Assembly (NCBI RefSeq): GCF_018913985.1
Contig: NZ_JAHMHK010000005.1
Location: 1 to 57,156, forward strand
Reading direction: 5' to 3'
Length of the DNA stretch: 57,156 nucleotides
Source: Mycoplasma zalophidermidis
GTDB lineage: Bacteria > Bacillota_I > Bacilli_A > Mycoplasmatales > Metamycoplasmataceae
Positions 11,671 to 22,450 of the stretch are shown in pieces. Made by a program: the position numbers and the translations under genes. Below the pieces are notes generated by a model. The model did not search any database and was not told the origin of the DNA. It saw only the letters and a program-made list of their open reading frames with translations. Position 1 is the first letter of the stretch; each line of letters opens with the position of its first letter.

Positions 11671-13079
11671 TTGTTTTTATTGGCTAATGCGGAAGAATCG
11701 TAAGCATGTTCATCAATTTGCGCGTTTGGAGCAAAAGTTACTTTAGTGATTGATTTATTACCGCTGAAAGCTTTGGCAGCAACATAAGTAACTGAGTTAG
11801 CTGATAAGGTAGTAATCTTTTTAATTTTATCTCCAAAAGCATATGAATGAATTTTTGTGATTGATTCTGGCAATGTTAATGTATCGGTTGTTAAAGCAGC
11901 TTCGTCTAACTTAACACTGAATAAAGTTGAGTTAACAATCAATAGTCCTTGTTGATTGAATAATCCTTGTGGTAATGATGTTTTACCAAAAGGTGTAATA
12001 TCAAATTCACAATTAGCATTTAATGTTAGAGTTTTAAGTTTGTTGATTTTAGCAAAAGCATCAGTTTCAACTTTGATAGCTTCTGGTAATATTATTGATT
12101 CAATAGTTGAATTTGAGCTAAACGCATTTGTTGAAACTGTTGTAACATGGTTAGCTTTAATTGTTTTGAAATCGCCAGTGTTTTTCTTTTCGAAAACTTT
12201 ACCTGAAATTGTTTTAACATTGTCTGGTAAAACAATTTCAGTAGCATGAGGATTTGCTGTTTTGTATTTAGCCAAATCAAAACCATATAAGGTTTCGTTA
12301 TAAATTAAGAAACCGTTAGCATCAAACATTTTGCTTGGCATTGATTTTAGTTTTGAACCAAAAGCTAGTGGGTGTAGTTTAGCGTTTGGTGAAATTTCAA
12401 TTTTTTCTAAGTTTGGTGCTGCTAAGGCGTTTTCGCCGATTTCTTGAACATTTTTAAGTGTTAAGGTTTTGATACTTGAGTTATAAAATGCTGATTTTTC
12501 AACTTTGGTGATGTTGTCATTGTTGAATGATTCAATACCGCTACCAACAAATACAGACTGTGGCAAGGTTGTAATTGAATTAGCAAATTGAGGTAATGTT
12601 TTTAAATTCTCAGTGTCAGCAAATGATTCCTTGCTAATAGCTGTTAATACGCCTAAATTAAGAGTATTTAATTTCTGAGCATTTTTGAAAGCACCTTCAC
12701 CAATTTTGGTTACTTTTGGTGCGTTAACAGTTACTAGTCCCGTCAAGTTGGCAAAAGTATTGTCATCAATTGAGGTTGTTGAGTTCACAGTAACTGCTTT
12801 AAGGTTTTTCAATGCGATGTCATTGAAATGGAATAAATTTTTGGGTAAATCAGTTATATTATTAGATTTAAATTCTTCCAATTTGTGTTTGAAAATTAGT
12901 GCTGAATTTCTAATTTTAGTGATTTTATCATCAATAATTAATACTTTTTGTTCAGAGTTTCTTAGTTGAATATAAGTATCACCATCAATATCTTCGTATA
13001 GATTACATGAAAGCGTAGCCAGAGGTGTTAAGGTAGTTAATGAGATTGCGCTTAATGATAATAGTTTTTTAAATTTCAT
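11661..13079 (-). CDS. BspA-type leucine-rich-repeat lipoprotein
   Basis: A 472-residue lipoprotein. The signal peptide ends in TLSC with Cys25 as lipid site. The body has repeated units of the LRR_5 / BspA type, visible as L..V.....T.I....F.N, for example LVTVNAPKVTKIGEGAF, KTLTLKNVQEIGENAL and ITTLSANSVTYVAAKAF. Family knowledge: such surface LRR proteins in oral bacteria, Trichomonas and mycoplasmas bind host proteins; a role in adhesion here is inference. No TGA codon is used in the gene. The start follows GGAGCTAAA. It directly follows the BMP permease gene (9 bp), so it may belong to that operon or be co-transcribed with it. Confidence 0.88.
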   Translation of the reverse strand: MKFKKLLSLSAISLTTLTPLATLSCNLYEDIDGDTYIQLRNSEQKVLIIDDKITKIRNSALIFKHKLEEFKSNNITDLPKNLFHFNDIALKNLKAVTVNSTTSIDDNTFANLTGLVTVNAPKVTKIGEGAFKNAQKLNTLNLGVLTAISKESFADTENLKTLPQFANSITTLPQSVFVGSGIESFNNDNITKVEKSAFYNSSIKTLTLKNVQEIGENALAAPNLEKIEISPNAKLHPLAFGSKLKSMPSKMFDANGFLIYNETLYGFDLAKYKTANPHATEIVLPDNVKTISGKVFEKKNTGDFKTIKANHVTTVSTNAFSSNSTIESIILPEAIKVETDAFAKINKLKTLTLNANCEFDITPFGKTSLPQGLFNQQGLLIVNSTLFSVKLDEAALTTDTLTLPESITKIHSYAFGDKIKKITTLSANSVTYVAAKAFSGNKSITKVTFAPNAQIDEHAYDSSALANKNKKK

Positions 13080-13088
13080 TTTAGCTCC

Positions 13089-14048
13089 TTAACGCACCGA
13101 CTTGTCGTAAGGTAATCCTGAAGCAGCAGGTGCGTGTGATTTTCTGGCTGTAACCATGATTACTAATAATGATAGTAAGTATGGTGTAATTTGTAATAAT
13201 GATGCGTAAGGTTTTAGACTAGGAATAAAGGCTCCTGAAGCATTTGAAAGTCCATATAAGAATGAGAAGATGAAGGCAATTATACATACTAAGAAAATGT
13301 TCCATTGACCCATAATCATAATCGCTAAGGCTAGATAACCATACCCTCTAACATCACCATTGAATGAGATTCCGTAAGCTTGTGAGAAGATTGCACCCGC
13401 AACACCGGCTATAGCGCCAGAGATTGCAACACCTTGTCATTTATATTTGTAAACATTAATACCAGCAACATCGGCTGCTTGTGGATTTTCACCAATACTT
13501 CTAAATCTTAAACCTCATTTGGTTTTGTATAAAGCAAAGGCTGCAACCGCAATAATAATTACTGTAATTACAAGTTTTCAAGAAATAATTTCTAAACTTA
13601 AAGTACTGTTTTTAACCAATTCAACTGAGTATTGTAGTTCAGCAATGTTTAAAATAGGTTTTTTATTTCCGTGTCCGTGAATTTCTAGCAAGATGATTGA
13701 AATACCAAAAGCTAGTAAGTTAATTGCAAAACCTGAAATTGTGTGTTCGCTTTTTAGTTTAATTGTTGCAAATCCGTGAAGTAGAGAGAATAATGATGCG
13801 CATAATGCAGCAAAAATTGTTCCTAAGATTTGTCATCAACCACTATTTGCAATATTTGGGTGTTTAACTAGTGCTGTGGCCAGTGTATCACTGAATGCTA
13901 AATAGCTAGCGGCCCCAATAACCATCATCCCGTTAATACCAATGTTAACAATACCTACTTTTTCACAGAATAGACCGCTGATTCCGCCAAGAGTAAAGAT
14001 ACAAAAGAATAGAATTAGTGATGAATAAACATTAAGTGTTAAGGCCAT
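13089..14048 (-). CDS. BMP-family ABC transporter permease 2
   Basis: A 319-residue membrane protein with about nine hydrophobic segments. It belongs to the RbsC/YufQ-NupQ type permease family: GLFCEKVGIVNIGINGMM, the signature of the second permease in BMP systems, lies at residues 25-43, and WGLRFRSIGENPQAADVAGINV, a cytoplasmic coupling loop, lies near 195. Together with the neighbouring permease, double ATPase and BMP lipoprotein it forms an importer; in B. subtilis and streptococci the closest systems carry nucleosides. The start overlaps the upstream permease by 17 nt, with AAAGGAGG as ribosome site, so translation is probably coupled. Trp is coded by TGA several times. Confidence 0.92.
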
Positions 14049-16158
14049 CTTGTACCTCCTTTTTCTTTAGTGTTTCCAGTGCCATGCGTAATCTTTGATC
14101 AATAATGTCGGCAAAAATTGGAGCATATTCGGCGTAAATAGATTTTAAATCAGCAGTTCTTTGTTGACTAATAGCAAATTTACCTGTTTTACCTAATTCT
14201 TTCATTTGATTAATTAATTCATATTTTTTCAAGTTAATTTGTTCAAAATGAACCAAAGTTTGCTCATCGGTATTTTTATAGTTCATTGCGTCAGCAAGAT
14301 ATTTATCTTGTAATTTCACGAATTCGCGATTTAATAATGAAACTTTATTTTTATTTGAAACTTCATTAATTTCTCAATTAATTTCATCAGCTTTAATTGT
14401 AGATAAACGTTGATTTAATGCTTCATTTTCATTTTTTGTAAATTCTGCAACTAAGGCTTTATTTTCGTTACGTAGTTGTTTAAGTTCGCTATTGTAATTT
14501 GGTGATACATATTGAGCTTTAAGAGATTTGATTTGTTCTTTTAAAGCAACTTTTACTGCTGACGCTTGTAATTTAATTTCATCTTTAGAGTAATTTAGTT
14601 CTGGATTATTTAAATCTTCTAGTTTATTATAGTAGACATTTTGAGCGTCAAGGATTGCTGAATTCAATTGACTGTAATTTGCCATTTTTTCTGCATGTTT
14701 TTGATTAATTAAATCATTAAGTTTTTGAGCTTGTTGAAGTTCAAATTTGGCAATTACAATTTTTGATTCTAATTTCGCAATATCTTCAAGATATTTTTGA
14801 TTAATTAAATTCAATTTAGCAATTGTTTTGTCAGCGTTTTTGGTTGATACTGTGTATCTTGCGTTGTGATTTTGAGTTTTATTTCTTGCATTTAATTTAG
14901 CAATAGCTATATTATAACGTTTCAATTTAGAATAAGCTTTATATCTAGGGTCGCTCAACAATGCGAATTTTCCCCTAAAGTACACAATTGGTTTGAATTG
15001 GGTAAACATTATTGCAGTAGCTGCTAAGTATAGAATCATTGATGTAATAACTTGAACATCGTCTGGTTTTAGGTATAGAGGAGCTTTTTGCAATTTGTAG
15101 TTTGCTGTATATAGTGCTGTATAGAATAATGATGTAAAGATGATACCAATTGGAGAGTTTAAAGCTAATAAACTAATTGCGATACATTCAAAACCTAAGT
15201 TAAGAGGTTGGGTAACTGAGTCAAATCTTGCTGATAAACCCAAAACATAGTTAAAGAATCCTGCGACTCCGGCAATCATGGCTGAGAAAGCTAAAACTAA
15301 CATTGTTAATTTTTTATCATTAACCCCCATGTATTTACCATTTGATTTAGACATACCCTGCATTCTAATTTTGTAACCTAAGCTTGTAAAACTGAAGACA
15401 AAGGCAACAGCAATTACTAACACTAATAAGATTACTAGACCAGCAATCGAAAATGCTTTTTTAACTTCTTGACTGATACCAACTATACCTGGGTTAGTAC
15501 CTGTGTTAACATCATTAAAGTAATATGATATTTGGTTTAAACTGAATTCTGGTCAAATAACATTTGCAGATTTTTGTTGGAAACAAACCATTGCAATACC
15601 AACAATAATTCAGTTGATCATAATAGTTGAAATAACTTCATGCACATTTAAATATGCTTTCAAAACTCCAGCTATTAGACCTGCTATAAAAGCAAAAATC
15701 ATAGAAAAGACTAGAGCTAATAATAACAACCATACCGGAATAGAGGTATATGATGTGTAACCTAACTTGATAAAAATACCAAATGAAGTTGCACCTGTAA
15801 TCATCATTTGACCTGGAATACCAATATTGAATAGTCCGGCCTTAAAGCTGATTGCACAAGCTAATGATGAGAAACCAAAAATCAATAAGTAGTTTAAAAT
15901 AACTTCTTTGTTACTTGGTGATTTTAAACTATCAACAACATTAGTAAAGATTGCGAATGGGTTAATAATTCTGTGTTCAAGTAATGATGTTTTTAGGAAG
16001 ATATAGACTAATGAAAGTACTATTCCGAAAAACAAAGCCCAAAGAGAAGAAGCAACCTTACGACCAGTTGATTTTGTTTTGTCCATTTTGACAAATGAAC
16101 TCATTTTTTCACTAATCTTGCTTAATGCTTCAATCATAATGTTTTTGCGTTTTATCAT
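14032..16158 (-). CDS. BMP-family ABC transporter permease 1 with long coiled-coil tail
   Basis: A 708-residue protein, about twice the usual family length. Residues 1-400 are the permease: hydrophobic segments, a GLFNIGIPGQMMI signature near residue 105, LNVHEVISTIMIN near 170 and LGYKIRMQGMSKSNGKYMGV near 260. Residues of about 405-708 are a hydrophilic Lys/Glu/Asn/Leu-rich extension with heptad-like spacing, predicted coiled coil on the cytoplasmic side, with no known domain recognised. The start chosen at 16158 has AAAGGAGGG nine nt upstream; it lies inside the end of the ATPase gene (47-nt overlap). The tail is continuous in frame, so it is not a misjoined gene. Confidence 0.88.
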
Positions 16159-18010
16159 TTACTGCTCCCTCCTTTCTATTTTTAAAGTCTTTATAAATTT
16201 GCTCAAATGAAGATTTAGCTTCACTCAATTCATGTTTTCTTTGTTTAATGATGGCTTTGTGATTATCTGAAGCTAATTTATAGTTATTTTTAAGTTCAAC
16301 CAATGTTGATTTTTCAACATCTTTAGAGTGTTGAGCAATGTATAAACTTGATTTAATTGAAGTTTTGTCTAATAAAGCCTTTTCAATTAATTTATCATAT
16401 TTTTTATTTAGATATGTAATGTAACTATCTTTAGAATCTTCGATATCATTTGGGTTGAATCATGAATCTCGTTCGTTTTCAGTACTTGAAGACATGTATT
16501 TACCAATTTCTTCACGAGATGAAGTCTTAGCATCGTTAATTGAAAGAATTTTACCTTCATTAATAACAGCAATTGTGTCTGCTAATGCCAACACTTCGTC
16601 TAATTCATATGAAATTAGCAGAATTGCTTTACCTTTTGCTTTTTCGTTCAAGATTTGAGTATGAATATTAGTAATTGCACCAATATCCATACCACGTGTA
16701 GGTTGAACAATAATAATAAAATCATGTTCAAACATCATTTCACGTCCAACGATGAATTTTTGTTGGTTACCACCTGAAAGTGAACGTGCGATACTTTTGG
16801 CACCTTGTGAACTTCTAACATCGTATTTTTCAATAATTTCATTAGTAAATTCTTTGATAGTTTTAGTTTTGAATACTCCGCCTTTTACGAATTCTTTGTC
16901 CCAAAGTCTTCTAATTACCGAGTTTTCTTGAATTGTGAAATCCAGAATTACGCCATGGTGATGTCTATCGGCTGGGATGTAGGCAACATGTTGTTTGCTT
17001 CTATCTCACGCACCACTTTTTGTAATATCTTTAAATTCATATTCGTTTGTAGTATTGTTAAATACTTTTAAGTGAACGGAACCTTTATGTGGTAGTTCAA
17101 CTCCACCACAAATGTATTCCAATTCTTCTTGTCCGTTTCCAGCAACCCCTGCAATAGCAAAGATTTCACCGGCGTGAACATCAAAAGAAATGTTTTTCAA
17201 GTTTTTGTTTAATTTAGTTGTTGTTATGTTTTTTAGAGAAAACACAACTTCTTTTTTCTCACATGGTAAGTCGTTTTTAACTTCGACAACATCGCTACCA
17301 ACCATTGCTATAATAATTTGATCCATGGTTGTATCTTTTAAGACAAAGTTTCCAGCAACTTTTCCCAAACGTAAAACAGTTGCGGTGTCGGCGACTTGTT
17401 CGATTTCTTTTAATTTGTGAGAAATAAAAATTATTGTTTTGCCTGCTTTTTTAAATATTTCAAATGAGTGTAATAACCCTTGAATTTCTTCATCGGTTAA
17501 AACGGCCGTTGGTTCGTCAAAAACCAAAATGTCATTTCCACGATAAAGCATTTTCATTATTTCAACTTTTTGTTGAGTTGAAACAGTCGCATCTCCAGAT
17601 TTTTGGAATAAATCAAAGTGCAATTTGTATGTATTTTGAAGTGCCTTTATTTTTTTAATGGCGATGTCTCTATTCAAGACTCCGGCATTTTTTGTTCACT
17701 CCTCACCAAGGATTATGTTATCTAGGTTTGTATATACGTCAACTAATTTGAAGTGTTGGTGAACCATTCCGATACCCATTTCGTTCGCATCGTTTGGTCC
17801 AGAAAAAAGCACTTTGTTGCCGTTTATAAGGATTTCTCCGCTTGTTTGTTCATAAAGGCCAAACAAGATTGACATCAAAGTACTTTTACCAGCTCCGTTT
17901 TCACCAATTAATGCGTGAATTGTTCCTTTTTTAACTGCAAAAGAAACACTGTCATTAGCGGTAATTCCGGGGAATTTTTTAGTTACGTTAATGAATTCAA
18001 CAGCATTCAT
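16112..18010 (-). CDS. BMP-family double ATPase with C-terminal extension
   Basis: A 632-residue RbsA/YufO-like ATPase with two nucleotide-binding domains. Domain 1: Walker A GENGAGKST at 36-44 and Walker B ILVFDEPTAVL. Its signature is weakly conserved (VSTQQKVEI). Domain 2: degenerate Walker A GVAGNGQEE, signature LSGGNQQK, Walker B IIIVQPTRGMD. Asymmetric sites like these are normal in this family. Relatives end near residue 515; here about 110 further residues are highly charged and helical. The start is in a TAATG overlap with the lipoprotein stop. It powers import of the ligand bound by the BMP lipoprotein. Confidence 0.93.
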
Positions 18011-19341
18011 TATTTATTTTCAATTATTAAAGCGGCATTAAGAGCATCCATACGTTGTTGAATGTTTTCGATTTCTTCACCATCTTTAGTAGCTTTTGAA
18101 GAATGTAATCATTCTAATATATCTTGATCTAAAGACTTGAATAGTTTTTCAGCTTCATCTAGAGCTTGTTGAGCAAGAATTTGTTTGTCACCTTCAATGT
18201 GAGTTTTTGAAACTCCGACTCAGCCTTTGTCATAACCATGGCTCATTATTGAATCTTTTTTATCAATTTCAAGCCCTTCAACATTTTTACCTAACGCAAG
18301 TGCTGAAACCGCGTCATATGTAGATTGCCCAATGTTTTTAACAATTGAAGTAAAGTATGTTTGTTGTTCACTTGAAGCAGTTAACGCTTGGTCAACATCG
18401 ACACCAACAATGTATTTTCCTTTACCATTAAATTTTTCATGTTTTGTTACTTGGAATGTAGTTTGACCAGCTACAGCCATAACCATTTTAGGGTCGGTTG
18501 ATAGCATGGCATCAACAGAAGCAGTGTTTGTTTGATCTTGGTCAAAACCAGAACCTAAATCAACAGTTTTTGTTGTGGTATGTATTTTGGTTGAATCTCC
18601 GTTTTGTTGTTGATTTCAGTATAAGATACCCTTCATAAATCCTTCGTTAAAGTCAGTAACTCCAGGGAAGGCACCACCACCTAAAGTAGCAAACGATCTA
18701 TCTTTATATTCTTTTTCTGTAGATAAGAATTTAGCAGCGGCATATCCCGCAACGAAAGCAGCTTCTTTAGTTTTGAAATCTTGGAATATTGCGTGTCCTT
18801 CTAAGTCTTTAACATTATCTAATGATGTATAGTCTGCACCAATTAAAACAATTCCCAATTCTTTAAATTTTTTGGCGTTTTCAGGTTTTTGTAAGAAAGC
18901 TGAAACATTTTGTTGATGTAGGAACCCGGGTAGTAATCATACTTGGTACTTACTATCTAAAGCTTCTCTATATGCTTGTTCATATTTTCCTTCTTTAACT
19001 TCAAGAACAGTATATTCGTTTGAACTTACACCATTTTGTTTATCAGCAAAAGTTAATAAACCTTCTCATGCTGATTGGTTGAATGATTTATCGTTGATGT
19101 CTCCACCATCGTTAATCATCACGATGCTTTTCATTTTTTGCCCTTCGGTGATACCAAATTCCTTGTTCAAAGTAATTTTTGTAACTGGGACTGTTGGTCT
19201 TTTAGGGTGAGTAAAATTTAGGTGTTTTACAGTAACACCATCAATTACTCCACCTTTATCGTTGCTACATGCAGCAGCAACCATAGGAAGTGTACCAAGC
19301 GCCGATACAGCTCCTAGTCCTAAAAGTAATTTATTTTTCAT
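18010..19341 (-). CDS. BMP-family substrate-binding lipoprotein
   Basis: A 443-residue lipoprotein with signal peptide ending VAAAC, Cys25. The core has BMP (PnrA/Med) family features: VMINDGGDINDKSFNQSAWEG near residue 75, where family members bind the nucleoside ribose, then a GADY motif, FKTKEAAFVAGYAAA, and GGGAFPGVTDFNEGF. Relatives such as TmpC/PnrA bind purine nucleosides. The last 55 residues are an additional helical, charged tail. AGGAGG precedes the ATG. It is first in the operon lipoprotein - ATPase - permease - permease. Confidence 0.93.
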
Positions 19342-19600
19342 ATTTTTTGCCTCCTAAATATGCGAAGCGAGTTTATTGTTAAACCGCTTGAATAAACTTT
19401 TTATGTTTATCTATCTATATTATATATTTATGTATAATAATATTCTTATTCCAGAAACTTTACCACATTTGAATATGGTAAAATTTCCAGTTTTACCAAA
19501 AAGTTAATTTTTGTGTATTATTATTCTTAAAATTTTAATTAATATATTTATTATAAAGTTTAAGAAAAGATAAAAATGTGGAAATTTTTATAATTTTTAC
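19342..19600 (-). promoter_or_regulatory. Upstream region of the BMP transporter operon
   Basis: Non-coding, AT-rich. Near the start codon an 8-bp inverted repeat, AGTTTATT at 19370-19377 and AATAAACT at 19391-19398, forms a hairpin just before AGGAGG. Farther up, between 19463 and 19500, three alternating copies of TTTACCA / TGGTAAA face each other around short spacers. These could be extended -10 elements or an operator. I see no aptamer motif here. Confidence 0.45.
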
Positions 19601-19622
19601 GATTTTTTTTCAACGATTATAT

Positions 19623-19646
19623 AAAAAAACTCAGCATTGCTGAGTT
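19623..19646 (-). terminator. Terminator of infC-rpmI-rplT
   Basis: Minus strand AACTCAGC-AAT-GCTGAGTT followed by seven T. Confidence 0.93.
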
Positions 19647-19652
19647 AAATAA

Positions 19653-20003
19653 TTATTTACCGTTTCTTGAAATTTCAACTAGGTTTGAAAATACTTTAGG
19701 TTCGTTGATAGCTAATTCTGAAAGCATTTTTCTGTTAATTGTAATATTTGCTTTTTTAAGTCCGTTAATGAATTGTGAATATGTAACTCCTTCTGCTCTA
19801 GTAGCAGCATTGATACGCGCTATTCATAATTTTCTAAAGTTACGTTTAACTTGTTTACGGTCTCTAAATGCGTATGTTCATGATTTAACAACTGCTTGTT
19901 TAGCAACTTTATAACCTATTGATTTGTGTCCAAAATATCCTTTGGCTAGTTTTAGTCATTTTTTTCTTCTAGCTCTAGTAACTGTTCCGCCTTTAACTCT
20001 CAT
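19653..20003 (-). CDS. rplT: 50S ribosomal protein L20
   Basis: A 116-residue protein matching L20 end to end: [25 protein letters not shown] at the start, [22 protein letters not shown] in the middle and MLSELA near the end. L20 binds 23S rRNA early in large-subunit assembly and, in Firmicutes, represses its own operon through the leader. Three TGA codons are Trp. ATG follows GAAA/AGGAAAC; it is last in the infC operon. Confidence 0.97.
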
Positions 20004-20039
20004 AGTTTCCTCTTTCTATATTATTGAATGTAAGGTTAA

Positions 20040-20228
20040 TTAAAATAACCCTTTGAATCTTTTGATGTCAGATGCGTGCATTTGAACAGATTTACGTGCT
20101 TGACGTTTTTGTTTTGTAGTTTTATTTTGGGCTAGGTGTGAACGGTAAGCTTGTTCTCTTAAAACTTTTCCTGTACCTGTAATTTTGATACGTTTTTTAA
20201 GAGCACTTTTTGTCTTCATTTTAGGCAT
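20040..20228 (-). CDS. rpmI: 50S ribosomal protein L35
   Basis: A 62-residue basic protein with the L35 pattern [22 protein letters not shown] and [27 protein letters not shown] precedes the ATG. It lies between infC and rplT, the conserved order. Confidence 0.97.
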   Translation of the reverse strand: MPKMKTKSALKKRIKITGTGKVLREQAYRSHLAQNKTTKQKRQARKSVQMHASDIKRFKGLF

Positions 20229-20252
20229 AATTACTCCTTAAATTAATCAAAA

Positions 20253-20894
20253 TTATTTTTCATCGTCGAATTCTTCGTCGTCAGAATCATCATTTTGATC
20301 TTGTGTAGTGTTCTTATCTACTATATTATTCTCTTTCTTATATTTAGCAACCTTAACTTTATTTGGTTGTAGGTATAGATCAAGAAATCTATTATTCACT
20401 AACGTCGCCTCTTTGGTAATTTCAGCAATGTCCTCCAATAATTGGAAGAATCTATTCATTGTGTCATAACCTAATTCTGGACGAGCCATTTCACGTCCAC
20501 GATATTTTAAACTAACCTTTAGACGGTCACCATCTAGCAAGAATTCTCTCGCTTTACGAGCTTTCACTTGTAAATCATGGTCCCCTATCATAACTGTTAA
20601 TCTGATTTGACGATTTTGAATAATTGTTTGTTTTTCCTTAGCAGCTTTTTGCTTTTTCTTTCTTTCATACTTGAATTTTCCGTAATCCAATATTCTAGCA
20701 ATAGGTTTTGGTTCAACACTTATTAGCACTAAGTCCATTCCGTATTCACGAGCAATTTCGATAGCTTCTCGTGTAGGTTTGACCCCTATCTTATCCCCTT
20801 CGGGTCCAATTAAAAAGACTTTTGAAAAAGGGATGTTTGAATTTATCATGTGTTCTGCTGCAGGTTTTTTGTTTCTAGTATTTGTTGGTTGAAT
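20253..20894 (-). CDS. infC: Translation initiation factor IF-3, probable ATT start
   Basis: A 213-residue IF-3 with both domains: N-terminal FLIGPEGDKIGVKPTREAIEIA and PKPIARILDYGKFKYE, C-terminal IRLTVMIGDHDLQVKARKAREFLLDGDRLKVSL. It ends in an acidic tail (DDSDDEEFDDEK), longer than in most relatives. No ATG lies between the ribosome site and the conserved sequence; AAAGGAG is followed at five nt by ATT CAA CCA, so the likely start is ATT, as in infC of E. coli where the rare codon lets IF-3 limit its own synthesis. An ATG at 20951 would be upstream of the leader terminator tail and has no ribosome site. Confidence 0.93.
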   Translation of the reverse strand: MQPTNTRNKKPAAEHMINSNIPFSKVFLIGPEGDKIGVKPTREAIEIAREYGMDLVLISVEPKPIARILDYGKFKYERKKKQKAAKEKQTIIQNRQIRLTVMIGDHDLQVKARKAREFLLDGDRLKVSLKYRGREMARPELGYDTMNRFFQLLEDIAEITKEATLVNNRFLDLYLQPNKVKVAKYKKENNIVDKNTTQDQNDDSDDEEFDDEK

Positions 20895-21057
20895 AATAAC
20901 TCCTTTATAATAGATAATTTTTAAAATTAAAATAAAAGTGGGTATCTCCACTTTCTAAACTACATCTTAAAAAAGATTTTAATTGTAGCTAGAAACCCAA
21001 GGCTATGGCCATCAGGTGAGATGTAATCTACTTTCTGCAATTAAATATTGCTTATTC
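20895..21057 (-). ncRNA. infC operon leader with attenuator (L20-leader-like)
   Basis: About 160 nt between the promoter and infC. A long-range stem pairs TACATCT (21025-21019 on the minus strand) with AGATGTA (20967-20961) and encloses a GGC-CATA-GCC hairpin. Downstream, AAAGTGG-AGATAC-CCACTTT (20954-20935) is followed by a T-rich stretch and would act as an intrinsic terminator ahead of infC. Firmicutes infC operons are controlled by L20 binding to such a leader; identity with that RNA family is inference. Confidence 0.65.
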
Positions 21058-21068
21058 ATTTTACCATA
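21058..21068 (-). promoter_or_regulatory. Extended -10 promoter of the infC operon
   Basis: Minus strand TATGGTAAAAT contains a TRTGN element joined to TAAAAT. Transcription would start near 21050. Confidence 0.6.
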
Positions 21069-21189
21069 AACTTATTAATTAATAATTAAATTAAATTTGT
21101 TCTTTATTTTCTCTTTGTTTTGTTTATTTGCATCATAAAAAGTGAAATAAAATGGCACAAAGGCCATTCAAATTATTAATTTAATCTTT

Positions 21190-21420
21190 TTAAAGAACAA
21201 ATTCTACATTAATAATTGCTTTTTGTTCGTTTACTTGATAACTAAATTCTTCTTTATGTTCATCTAGATATTTAATGACAGCATTTCACATGTTTTGATC
21301 ATCTAGGTTCATGATTACATCGGCGCCATTTTCGCCTTGTTCTCAAATATCATCCAGTTCTCTTTCTAAACGAGCAATAGCTTTTTTAGTATTTGTTTCA
21401 TCGTGTAATAAGATTTCCAT
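21190..21420 (-). CDS. Small acidic protein of unknown function
   Basis: A 76-residue protein, MEILLHDETNTKKAIARLERELDDIWEQ..., reading two TGA codons as Trp. AGGAGG lies seven nt before the ATG. It starts 31 nt after the tmcAL stop and is probably in the same transcript. It has no membrane segment or signal; helix-rich N-terminal half and a strand-rich end (SYQVNEQKAIINVEFVL). I do not recognise the family. Confidence 0.8.
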
Positions 21421-21451
21421 AATGTTCCTCCTAATGTCTTTAATTTTAACT

Positions 21452-22348
21452 TTATTTTCATTTTTTACATAATATTCAGGCGATTATTCTTTTGATTCTA
21501 CTTGAAGTGTAACGTTTTGAAACGCATGCATCGACAAATTCATCATAGGTTTTCAAGTGAGAATTCTTCAGTAATAAATTCTCAATACCTTCGCTAATTA
21601 ATTTAATTTTTCTCAATTTATTTATAGGGGTTTTAGTTAAAATATTAATGAATTTTTTATAGTCTTTTTCTATAAAACGCGGATGAGATATTTTCATCGG
21701 TGAGTAGTTAGAAATATCTTCGTTATTTTTTAATTTAGTTCGTAAAAGTGAGGCTGAAGCAAAGTTTTGATTTGTTAGTTGCGAATGAAAAGGAATATTT
21801 CGTTCGATTGTAAAAATTTCAATATTGTAATTATTATTTACTATTGATTTAACATATTCAAAACCTAGAATATCATTTGGCATATCAAAATTTTCGCCAG
21901 TTAATTCTATTAAAGCAGAAGCAAAAGCTTTTGGATAAGCAAGTTTTTCTTTCTTGATATAGTGTCTAATAACATGATTAAATTCATCGATGTTATTTTT
22001 CAAAAATTTAGCTACTCTTATCATGCGATCTGGATTGTTTGTTTCTGAACCGAAGACAATTTTATTGACTCCCGCTCTATACAGTTTTTCGATTGCGTTA
22101 TGGGCAAAGATGTGTGCTGCTTGAACTGTTTCTTTAAAAGTTAATTTGAGAACTTTATTAATACCGTATTTTTTAGCAATTTTTTTCCTATTATTAAAAC
22201 TCGTGATTGTATATTCACCTCGTTGTGAAAATTTATCACTCATAATAACAATTATTTTTTCGTTTGGAAAATTCTGTTTTATTCAATTAATTTGTCTAAT
22301 ATGTCCATTGTGAAAAGGATTATATTCTGCCACGATACCTATTGCCAT
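21452..22348 (-). CDS. tmcAL: tRNA(Met) cytidine acetate ligase, TmcAL/YlbM type
   Basis: A 298-residue nucleotidyltransferase-like protein. Its start, MAIGIVAEYNPFHNGHIRQI, carries the HxGH nucleotide-binding motif in the form typical of YlbM, followed by MSDKFSQRGEYT (YlbM: MSGHFLQRGEP). TmcAL uses ATP and acetate to form N4-acetylcytidine at the elongator tRNA-Met wobble base. It is shorter than the B. subtilis protein of about 415 residues. The true end is at 21452, since two TGA (Trp) codons near the C-terminus give ...RIIAWILCKKWK. AGGAGGCGACA precedes the ATG. It is divergent from tRNA-Leu. Confidence 0.88.
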
Positions 22349-22450
22349 TGTCGCCTCCTATTAGAAATACAAGTTAATTGATCAGCATCAAGAAATTTAT
22401 ATATTTTGTTATTATTATAAAAAAATTAATTATAATAATTACGAAATTAT

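Noticed and set aside
19705-19914. Plus-strand open frame over rplT
   Set aside because: The opposite strand encodes a textbook L20 protein; this frame is its shadow.
21452-21478. Premature end of tmcAL at the first TGA
   Set aside because: TGA is Trp here; the frame goes on to TAA and yields the expected basic C-terminus.
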